Source: Thermodesulfobacterium sp. (GTDB taxonomy: Bacteria; Desulfobacterota; Thermodesulfobacteria; Thermodesulfobacteriales; Thermodesulfobacteriaceae). From it: a DNA stretch of 14,012 nt. The translations under genes were made by a program, and so were the position numbers. Below are positions 1-4,804 of this stretch, piece after piece. Each line of letters opens with the position of its first letter. Within the stretch, counting starts at the first letter, position 1. The stretch is taken from assembly GCA_021163085.1 (NCBI GenBank), contig JAGGXL010000109.1, positions 1 to 14,012 on the forward strand, read 5' to 3'. The notes below the pieces were generated by a model, which was not told the DNA's origin, searched no databases, and saw nothing but the letters and a program-made list of their open reading frames with translations.

Positions 1-272
1 AGTCCATGACTTTTTGAATATTTTTCAATTAAATTTATTGCTATTTCTGTGATCTCTTCGTTTAAAGGCAATATGCTGAATTCGCTTAATGCTTTCTTGA
101 TTTTGTTTAATTCTTTCTTATTAAGTGCTCCATAATATAATTCCATTAAGGTAATAGCACTTAATACAACATTTGCACTTTCTAATTTATCAAAAGTCTT
201 TTTAGTAATTTCATTGCCTTTTAAGTATTCTATAATTACATCTGTATCACATAAAATTTTTATATTCTCCAT
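1..272 (-). CDS. vapC: VapC-like PIN-domain toxin, C-terminus cut by window edge
   Basis: This is the toxin half of a type II toxin-antitoxin pair, predicted to be a Mg2+-dependent PIN ribonuclease. Ninety codons are visible before the window ends. The N-terminus reads LCDTDVIIEYLKGN, matching the first PIN motif, with Asp9 as the expected metal ligand. The second motif, SAITLMELYYGA, supplies the conserved acidic Glu44. The last visible residues, YSKSHG, are where PIN toxins usually lead into the third acidic motif, which lies outside the window, so catalytic completeness cannot be judged. The ATG lies inside the antitoxin gene, with a 13-nt overlap, so translation is probably coupled. The family call is firm; RNA target and activity are unknown. 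Confidence 0.85.
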   Translation of the reverse strand, partial: MENIKILCDTDVIIEYLKGNEITKKTFDKLESANVVLSAITLMELYYGALNKKELNKIKKALSEFSILPLNEEITEIAINLIEKYSKSHG

Positions 273-454
273 GCTTTCTCTCTCAATTTTTCTTTAGTAA
301 TATTCCTATCTTTCCAAATACCAAAAATTTCCTTAAATTTATGTTCTTTTTTAGATTTTTGAGGTTTTTTTATTTTAACAAAAGGTAATTGTTTTAAAAA
401 ATTTATTAACGCTCTTCCTTCTTTATTATTTTCAACTTCTAAAATAACCCGCAT
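260..454 (-). CDS. vapB: VapB-like antitoxin
   Basis: This 64-residue basic protein sits immediately upstream of, and overlaps, the PIN toxin gene, the classic antitoxin-toxin order. The N-terminal part (about 1-30) is predicted to form the dimerising, operator-binding section. The C-terminal tail, FGIWKDRNITKEKLREKAWRI, resembles the toxin-wrapping tails of antitoxins partnered with PIN toxins (GIWKDR...LREKAW pattern). The ATG is preceded by a good Shine-Dalgarno AAGGAGAA. Antitoxins of this type normally bind toxin and repress their own promoter; that is family knowledge, and no operator was identified with certainty. The N-terminal fold class is not clear from sequence alone, so the VapB name rests mainly on the partner. 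Confidence 0.75.
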   Translation of the reverse strand: MRVILEVENNKEGRALINFLKQLPFVKIKKPQKSKKEHKFKEIFGIWKDRNITKEKLREKAWRI

Positions 455-504
455 AAGTTTCTCCTTCTTTTTATCTCCTAAGTTTTGAGCTTATGCCTAT
501 CTTC

Positions 505-533
505 ATTTTAGCATATTTTTCAAACTTTTCTAA
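505..533 (-). promoter_or_regulatory. Possible sigma70-type promoter for the toxin-antitoxin pair
   Basis: On the minus strand a -10-like TAAAAT (505-510) lies 17 nt downstream of a weak -35-like TTAGAA (528-533), about 50 nt before the antitoxin ATG. Only the -10 is convincing; the -35 matches three of six consensus positions. In AT-rich DNA such matches arise easily. The position in the 124-nt gap after apgM is right for an independent toxin-antitoxin promoter. Confidence 0.3.
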
Positions 534-578
534 TTTCTCATTTTTCGCATTTCGTAAGTGGGAAAAGGGTTGAAAAGG

Positions 579-1802
579 TTAGGCGCCGTATTTTTTTAGT
601 TTTCCTGCATGAGCTAAAAGAAGTGGCATGAGTTTGTGAGCATAAAATATACCAAGCTCACCTTTAAGACACTCCCTTTCAGTAAACCTTTCTGAAGTAT
701 TTCCCAAAACATAAGGAGAATGAATAAGCACTGGAACTGGATGCCAAGAGTGGGATTTCAAAATACAGGGGGTTGAATGGTCCCCTGTTATACAAAGAAC
801 TGAGGGGTTGAGGGCTAAAACTTCTGGTAAAAAACTGTCAAATTCTTCTATCACTTTTGTTTTCATCTCAAAGTTTCCGTCTTCTCCTGCTGAATCAGTT
901 TTTTTAATGTGTAAAAAGAAAAAGTCAAAGTTTTGCCATTCCCTTTTTAAAGTTTCTATTTCATCTTTTATACCCATTCCTTCAAATTTAATTATTTTCA
1001 TACCAACAAGACTAGCAAGTCCTTTATACATAGGATATGTAGCTATAGCGCATGCCCTCAATCCAAATTTTTCTTCAAAGGTTTCAAGAGCTGGCTTTAC
1101 AGAAAAACCTCTAAGAAGCGCATAGTTTGCTCTTGACTCATTTTTTAAAAGTTCTGCAACCTTTTGAGAAAAAATCTCTGCAATTTTAGAAACTTTTTCA
1201 GCTATTTCTCCTTTTCCTGAAGGTTTAAGAGGGGATTTTCCAACCGCCTGAGGGTCTGTATCGTTTATAGTTTCAACCTCAGAAGAAATTTTGTAAGGAA
1301 ATCTGAATACAACTACAAACCTGTGTTCCATCCCTGATTTAAGAATTATCTCAGCATCTTCTATTCTGGAAATATTTTCAGAGAGATACTTTATAAGTCT
1401 CTGGTTTTCTTCTGTTGGGATGCGACCCGCTCTTCTATCCACAACAACAGGAATTCCATTCTCATATTTAACAGTAGCAAAATTCCCTCTTATGGCAACA
1501 TCTGTCTCTTTAAGCTCAATTCCTACTCCAAGGGCTTCTAAAACTCCTCTCCCTATGTTTATTTTTAAAGGGTCATACCCAAAAATACCAAGATGTCCAG
1601 GTCCGCTTCCAGGAGTAATTCCGTAATCAACAGGGATGTGAAGCCCGAGAGCAGATTTTCTGGCTAAGCTGTCTAAATTAGGGGTTCTGGCTGCCTCAAG
1701 CGGGGTTTTCCCTTCCTTAAAAGGTAAATCTCCTACTCCATCAAGCACAGTTAAAAAAATTTTGGAATCTATTTTTTTAATAAGACTTCTTAGAATATTC
1801 AT
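579..1802 (-). CDS. apgM: 2,3-bisphosphoglycerate-independent phosphoglycerate mutase, archaeal type (ApgM)
   Basis: It interconverts 3- and 2-phosphoglycerate in glycolysis and gluconeogenesis, in the cytoplasm. At 407 residues it is the usual size for the ApgM branch of the alkaline-phosphatase/iPGM metalloenzyme superfamily. Visible motifs include the N-terminal metal-binding Asp21 in VLDGVGD, the phospho-acceptor Ser66 in TPGSGPGH, the GIFGYDP signature near 72-78, His298/Asp303 in HIKKTDSAGEDG, the C-terminal metal motif GDHSTP (Asp341, His342) and HSWHP (His351, His354). The ATG at 1802 has the Shine-Dalgarno AAGAGGG five bases upstream. It follows the 162-residue gene by 33 nt and is probably co-transcribed with it. 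No hairpin-plus-T-run terminator was seen downstream. The enzyme class is firm; some relatives also act on other phosphate substrates. Confidence 0.93.
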   Translation of the reverse strand: MNILRSLIKKIDSKIFLTVLDGVGDLPFKEGKTPLEAARTPNLDSLARKSALGLHIPVDYGITPGSGPGHLGIFGYDPLKINIGRGVLEALGVGIELKETDVAIRGNFATVKYENGIPVVVDRRAGRIPTEENQRLIKYLSENISRIEDAEIILKSGMEHRFVVVFRFPYKISSEVETINDTDPQAVGKSPLKPSGKGEIAEKVSKIAEIFSQKVAELLKNESRANYALLRGFSVKPALETFEEKFGLRACAIATYPMYKGLASLVGMKIIKFEGMGIKDEIETLKREWQNFDFFFLHIKKTDSAGEDGNFEMKTKVIEEFDSFLPEVLALNPSVLCITGDHSTPCILKSHSWHPVPVLIHSPYVLGNTSERFTERECLKGELGIFYAHKLMPLLLAHAGKLKKYGA

Positions 1803-1835
1803 TTTTACCCTCTTAAATTTAGTTGAAAGTGAATT

Positions 1836-2324
1836 TTAAAAAACTCTTTTGTCTTTCCAGATTTTTTCAAGCTTTTCTGTTTCTTCGTCTTTTCTTTTAA
1901 TTTCTTCTTCCCAGTCCATTTGCCTTTCAAACTGAGTTACCTCATGTTTAAGAAGTCTTTCTTTAAAATCAGGGTGAGAAAGATAAGGAAGTGCTGCTTT
2001 TAAAAAGTTTTCTTTGATGTTTGAATATATGGTTGAAACTGCATCTTCAGGAACAAAGTGTCTTTCTTTTCTGTAACGATAGTAAACTTTTCCATCTGTT
2101 TTTTTAAAAAACATTTTGTAATATTCTAAACTGGAGAAGTCTTTTTCCGTGGGAACAATACTGATTTGAGCAAGAAAACCTACCAGCCAGCGGTCTCCTG
2201 CGAGTTTGCGAGAATAATTCCATATTTCAAGGGTTAAGCCATTTTCCAAATCTATTTTTTCAACCATTTTACCCTCCCAGAGTGGTGTGTTTGTTTTAGA
2301 GGGTGGCAACCATTTATATGCCAT
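1836..2324 (-). CDS. Conserved-looking hypothetical protein (162 aa)
   Basis: I do not recognise a named family. The protein is soluble-looking, with no signal peptide or membrane segment. It has an N-terminal stretch with the motif LEIWNYSRKLAGDRWLVGF (about residues 33-51), a predicted beta-rich middle, and a charged helical C-terminus (about 125-162) full of Glu, Lys and Arg that may form a coiled coil. It is the first gene of a two-gene unit with apgM, which gives no strong functional clue. The start is uncertain. The ATG at 2324 has AAGAGG only two bases away, whereas an internal ATG at 2267 (Met20) is preceded by a strong GGGAGGG at four-base spacing, giving a 143-residue protein. I keep the longer form because residues 1-19 read like protein (TPLWEGK), without certainty. 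Confidence 0.75.
   Translation of the reverse strand: MAYKWLPPSKTNTPLWEGKMVEKIDLENGLTLEIWNYSRKLAGDRWLVGFLAQISIVPTEKDFSSLEYYKMFFKKTDGKVYYRYRKERHFVPEDAVSTIYSNIKENFLKAALPYLSHPDFKERLLKHEVTQFERQMDWEEEIKRKDEETEKLEKIWKDKRVF
2272..2278 (-). promoter_or_regulatory. Strong internal Shine-Dalgarno that may set a later start of the 162-aa gene
   Basis: The minus strand reads GGGAGGG here, four bases before the ATG at 2265-2267 (Met20 of the longer frame). It is stronger than the site before the first ATG, which has AAGAGG only two bases away. Either the gene starts at Met20 or both forms are made. Confidence 0.45.
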
Positions 2325-2484
2325 AGCCTCTTAAAAGAAGTTTAAAATACAATTCAAATTCTGCAATAAGAAATTTAGCACTAAAATGGGATATTGAAAA
2401 AAATTTAAGTTAAGTTGGAAATTAAACTTTTTGAGAAAACTGCCGACTAAATAAATAGAAAATTTTATAAAAAATTTTTATCCG

Positions 2485-2513
2485 TTGACTTTTAAAAATT
2501 TAGATGATATATA
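2485..2513 (+). promoter_or_regulatory. Sigma70-type promoter driving the tandem pilin genes
   Basis: TTGACT (2485-2490, five of six consensus) is followed after a 17-nt spacer by TATATA (2508-2513, four of six). Transcription would begin near 2520, leaving a 5' leader of about 40 nt that carries the Shine-Dalgarno at 2547-2554. It lies in a 230-nt AT-rich gap between the divergent 162-aa gene and the first pilin. The upstream A/T runs could act as an UP element, which is inference. No sigma54 -24/-12 pair was found, although pilin genes often use one. Confidence 0.6.
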
Positions 2514-2546
2514 TTAATTATAATTATAACTTAGAAAAAAAATAAA

Positions 2547-2554
2547 AAGGAGGT
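2547..2554 (+). promoter_or_regulatory. Strong Shine-Dalgarno of the first pilin, fixing its start at 2561
   Basis: AAGGAGGT is a near-perfect anti-16S match. It sits six bases before the ATG at 2561. An in-frame GTG at 2555 abuts this site and so is too close to serve as the start. The choice gives the leader MRKKG, a normal five-residue prepilin leader. Confidence 0.85.
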
Positions 2555-2560
2555 GTGATT

Positions 2561-2947
2561 ATGCGTAAAAAAGGTTTTACATTAATTGAATTAATGGTTG
2601 TTATTGCAATTATTGCAATTTTAGCAGCTATTGCATTAACAAGTTACAGAGCTTATCAGAGGAAAGCTCAAGCAAAAGAACTTGTTACTTTTGCCAGAGC
2701 TTGTATTCAAGAAGCTGTAGCAAAATGTCTTGAAGATTCAAGTTTTACTAGCTGGACAGATCTTGAATCCTGTAATATTTCTGGTTGTAGCACTAAATAT
2801 ATTTCAAGTATTAATGTTTCAGCAACTGGAAGTTGTAGCAGTTTGAAGGTTTCTGCTACTGGAACAGTAGGAGGTCAAACTTATAATGCCACTTGTACTT
2901 ATAATTCTGCTACTGATGATGTAACATGCACATCACCAACTACATAA
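2561..2947 (+). CDS. Type IV prepilin, cysteine-rich (pilin 1)
   Basis: This is a 128-residue precursor of a type IV pilin or pseudopilin. The class III leader MRKKG is followed by FTLIELMVVIAIIAILAAIA: cleavage by prepilin peptidase after Gly5 would give N-terminal Phe with the conserved Glu at mature position 5. The hydrophobic N-terminal helix (about precursor residues 6-28) anchors the subunit before assembly and packs the fibre core. The globular part is small, Thr/Ser-rich and contains seven cysteines, more than the usual single disulfide pair. It is about 58% identical by eye alignment to the next gene, so the two arose by tandem duplication. A strong promoter and Shine-Dalgarno suggest this is the abundant subunit (inference). 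It ends in a double TAA stop. Major versus minor pilin cannot be told from sequence. Confidence 0.92.
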   Translation: MRKKGFTLIELMVVIAIIAILAAIALTSYRAYQRKAQAKELVTFARACIQEAVAKCLEDSSFTSWTDLESCNISGCSTKYISSINVSATGSCSSLKVSATGTVGGQTYNATCTYNSATDDVTCTSPTT

Positions 2948-2970
2948 TAAAACATTAACCAAATTTTTGT

Positions 2971-2982
2971 GGGAAATTTCCC
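2971..2982 (+). repeat. Perfect 12-bp palindrome between the two plus-strand pilins
   Basis: GGGAAATTTCCC is a perfect palindrome in the 52-nt gap between pilin 1 and pilin 2, followed by a T-rich stretch up to the pilin 2 start. As RNA it could form only a short stem (GGGA/UCCC with an AAUU loop), so it could be a weak attenuator, an RNA-processing site or a protein-binding site. None of these is demonstrated. Confidence 0.5.
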
Positions 2983-2999
2983 CTTGTTTTTATTTTTAA

Positions 3000-3395
3000 A
3001 TGCATAAATCTGGTTTTACACTTATTGAACTTATGATTGTTATAGCCATCCTTGCTATACTTGCAGGGATGGCTATAATTCCTTTTACTTATTATCAAAA
3101 AAAAGCAAAAGCTAAGGAACTTGTTAATTTTGCAAGAGCTTGTATCCAAGAAGCTGTAAGTTATTGTATAAATGATTCAAATTTTTCTGATTTTGACAGT
3201 TTAGAAAATTGCAATATTTCAGGCAATAATACCAAATATATTACAAATATTAATGTCAATGTTTCTGGTTCTTGTAATAATAAAATAACTGCTACTGCAA
3301 CAGGAACTATAGGAGATACATCATTTAATGCTACTTGTAGTTATGATTACAATAATGATGAAATAACTTGCACCCAGCCTTTATCTACTTCTTAA
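3000..3395 (+). CDS. Type IV prepilin, cysteine-rich (pilin 2, paralogue of pilin 1)
   Basis: This 131-residue prepilin has leader MHKSG, then FTLIELMIVIAILAILAGMA, with Gly before the cleavage site and Glu5 in the mature form. The conserved block KAKAKELVNFARACIQEAV and the C-terminal NATC/EITCT pattern match pilin 1 closely. Six cysteines are shared with pilin 1, which has one more. The start is fixed by the leader: no other start gives a plausible prepilin. No Shine-Dalgarno precedes it (upstream bases are a T-rich run ending in AAA), which is unusual here because its neighbours have good ones. A large hairpin lies at 3040-3078 inside the anchor-helix codons. The stop overlaps the stop of the converging pilin 3 gene. 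It is probably a second or minor subunit co-transcribed with pilin 1 and expressed at a lower level (inference). Confidence 0.9.
   Translation: MHKSGFTLIELMIVIAILAILAGMAIIPFTYYQKKAKAKELVNFARACIQEAVSYCINDSNFSDFDSLENCNISGNNTKYITNINVNVSGSCNNKITATATGTIGDTSFNATCSYDYNNDEITCTQPLSTS
3040..3078 (+). repeat. Long inverted repeat (16-bp stem, 7-nt loop) inside pilin 2
   Basis: Arms TTATAGCCATCCTTGC (3040-3055) and GCAGGGATGGCTATAA (3063-3078) are complementary over 16 positions with one mismatch, which is a G-U pair in plus-strand RNA. They flank the loop TATACTT. The element begins 41 nt into the gene and covers codons of the hydrophobic helix. Codons used in the arms (GCC, ATC, GGG) are more GC-rich than the ATT/GCA codons pilin 1 uses for the same helix, which suggests that pairing is selected. 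No long T-run follows directly, so it is not a canonical terminator. Confidence 0.85.
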
Positions 3396-3754
3396 CTACA
3401 ATTAACATCTGTTGAGTTTGTTCCTGCTGTGCAAGTATAACCAGAAACAATGCCAGTTCCTGTGCAAGTGCAATTACAATTTTCATAATTACTATCGCAA
3501 TTTACATTACAGCTTTGTGTATACCGAGAACCTCTCTCACAAGAAGTAAAATCCGGATTTCCCCCTGTTAAGGCTACTCTTGCAAGCTCTGAAGCCACAC
3601 AGGTTATGCAATTTCTGGCATCAGTTTCTACATAAGAGCGAGCTGCCTTTCTTACATAGCCTCTATAAACCCCTACAGCAACAGCTGACATAATGGCAAG
3701 AATAGCAATAGCTATCATGAGCTCTATTAAAGTAAAAGCCCTTCTTTTTTTCAT
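3392..3754 (-). CDS. Type IV prepilin-like protein with ten cysteines (pilin 3)
   Basis: This 120-residue precursor has leader MKKRRA followed by FTLIELMIAIAILAIMSAVAVGVY, a typical pilin anchor helix with Glu5. The residue before the predicted cut is Ala instead of the near-universal Gly, which prepilin peptidases tolerate but usually process less well. The globular domain is only about 90 residues and holds ten cysteines, including CITC near residues 49-52 and a dense run (NVNC...ENCNCTC) near 83-96. There is no CxxCH, so haem c attachment is not indicated. A ribosome site AAGGAGG lies ten bases before the ATG, with a second purine cluster nearer. Apart from the N-terminal helix it does not align well with pilins 1 and 2. 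It faces them tail to tail, with TAA stops overlapping at 3392-3395. It is probably a minor or specialised pilin; the role is unknown. Confidence 0.88.
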   Translation of the reverse strand: MKKRRAFTLIELMIAIAILAIMSAVAVGVYRGYVRKAARSYVETDARNCITCVASELARVALTGGNPDFTSCERGSRYTQSCNVNCDSNYENCNCTCTGTGIVSGYTCTAGTNSTDVNCS

Positions 3755-3803
3755 ACCTTCTTATCCTCCTTTTAAGTTTTTCTCGATTTAAAAATTAAAT
3801 AAT

Positions 3804-3832
3804 AAAATAATACTAATATTTAAATTATGCAA
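3804..3832 (-). promoter_or_regulatory. Possible sigma70-type promoter for pilin 3
   Basis: On the minus strand TTGCAT (3827-3832) and TATTTT (3804-3809) are separated by 17 nt, about 50 nt upstream of the pilin 3 ATG. Each box matches four of six consensus positions. It lies in the 99-nt AT-rich gap after holB, where no GC-rich hairpin terminator is visible, so pilin 3 could also be reached by read-through from the long operon. Confidence 0.4.
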
Positions 3833-3853
3833 GAAAAAAACAAATTAAAGTGT

Positions 3854-4804
3854 TTATGAAGTGTGTAAAATGTTTAAAAGATAATAAAAAGAAAGTTCTG
3901 GATTGACATAAGAGTCCAGAGCATTTTTAACTTTGTAAATGGTCTTTATAGCTGAATAAGGGTCTCCCTCAAAAAGCTCTTCTGGAAAGGCACGAGGATA
4001 AGGATAATCTACTTTGCGTTTTAAATAAGATCTCCAAACCCAGAGAGTAAGAAGATAGAAAAAATCATCAAGATCCTGAAGCGGAAGAGAAGAAAGCCTC
4101 TCTGCAACTTTAAATTTCTTTAGTGGGCTCTTAGAAAAACCTGCCTTTACAAAGCTATTCAGCTCTTCCAGAATACCCTTTTCAGCTATAGTAATAGCTT
4201 TACCAATGCTTCCAAAAGACACATCAGCAAGAGTATCTGCAACCTCTTCTTCAAACAAAAAATTTTTCTTTAAAAACTCCTTTATAATCTCTTTGGGAAT
4301 GGTCCTAAATCTTACAATTTGGGAACGAGAAACTATGGTTGGCAAAAGCCTACTACAATTCTCGGTAAGCAAAATGAAAATTGCATAAACAGGAGGTTCC
4401 TCAAGAGATTTCAGCAAAGCGTTTCCTGCCTCGAGATTCATCTTCCCAGCTTCTCTTATAAGAATAACTTTGTATTCAGCCTCTAAGGGCCTGTATCTGA
4501 GAAAATTTATCACTTCTCTGATCTGTCCTATGGTTATCTCTCTTTTTTCTGGGAAAAGAATGTATACATCGGGATGAATCTCTTTTTCTATTTTTTTACA
4601 GGCTATGCATTCTCCGCAGGGATTTTCTTTATCTTTTTTGCAAAAAAGATGAAATAGAAAAGCCCAGGCTGTGGTTTCTTTTCCCACTCCTTTTGGACCT
4701 GTAAAAAGATATGCATGGGAAAGCCTTTTTTTCTTTAAAGCAAGTGTTAAAAGGTTAACTGCTGGCTCCTGTTTTAAGATTTTATTCAGGTTTTTAACCT
4801 TCAC
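3854..4804 (-). CDS. holB: DNA polymerase III delta-prime subunit (clamp loader)
   Basis: Delta-prime is the stator AAA+ subunit of the clamp loader that places the beta sliding clamp on DNA. The 316-residue protein shows a P-loop-like GPKGVGKET (about 36-44), the zinc-binding set Cys55, Cys63, Cys66 and Cys69 (C-x7-CxxCxxC), NALLKSLEEPP (128-138) and the SRS arginine-finger motif (159-161). In place of the DEAD-like Walker B it reads IREAGK, in line with delta-prime being a poor or inactive ATPase, despite the intact-looking P-loop. The start is GTG at 4804, inside the end of murA (11-nt overlap), with GAGG nine bases upstream, so translation is probably coupled. It is the last housekeeping gene of the long operon before the pilin cassette. 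It could be confused with DnaX, but the length and motifs fit delta-prime. Confidence 0.88.
   Translation of the reverse strand: MKVKNLNKILKQEPAVNLLTLALKKKRLSHAYLFTGPKGVGKETTAWAFLFHLFCKKDKENPCGECIACKKIEKEIHPDVYILFPEKREITIGQIREVINFLRYRPLEAEYKVILIREAGKMNLEAGNALLKSLEEPPVYAIFILLTENCSRLLPTIVSRSQIVRFRTIPKEIIKEFLKKNFLFEEEVADTLADVSFGSIGKAITIAEKGILEELNSFVKAGFSKSPLKKFKVAERLSSLPLQDLDDFFYLLTLWVWRSYLKRKVDYPYPRAFPEELFEGDPYSAIKTIYKVKNALDSYVNPELSFYYLLNILHTS

Noticed and set aside
808..1125. Plus-strand open frame antisense to apgM (also 1420-1626, and similar plus-strand frames at 4206-4388, 4671-4949, 5263-5667, 7168-7365, 10653-10925, 11182-11430, 12442-12699).
   Set aside because: Each lies opposite a well-supported gene, has no sensible protein signature and no convincing ribosome site.
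2555..2560. GTG at 2555 as the start of pilin 1.
   Set aside because: It directly abuts the Shine-Dalgarno AAGGAGGT; the ATG at 2561 has proper spacing and gives a normal leader.
3040..3078. Intrinsic terminator at the pilin 2 hairpin.
   Set aside because: The stem ends in A/T pairs and is followed by TTCCTTTT rather than a continuous T-run, and it lies inside a coding sequence. Partial termination is not excluded.
2955..3149. Minus-strand open frame opposite the pilin 2 N-terminus.
   Set aside because: It is antisense to a clear pilin and has no recognisable motif or ribosome site.
3392..3754. Haem-binding or multihaem cytochrome character of the ten-cysteine pilin.
   Set aside because: There is no CxxCH motif; the only CxxC (CITC) is followed by Val.
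2561..3754. Invertible pilin switch (phase variation) between opposed pilin genes.
   Set aside because: No recombinase gene is visible and the opposed N-terminal coding segments are only moderately similar, with no long exact inverted repeat between the genes.
3816..3850. Sigma54 promoter for pilin 3 around the minus-strand TTGCAT.
   Set aside because: The -24 GG is missing at the required distance; only the -12-like TTGC is present. A sigma70 reading is more likely.
3833..3856. Terminator after holB, from the minus-strand run TTTTTTTC.
   Set aside because: No inverted repeat precedes the T-run; ACACTT is repeated directly, not inverted.
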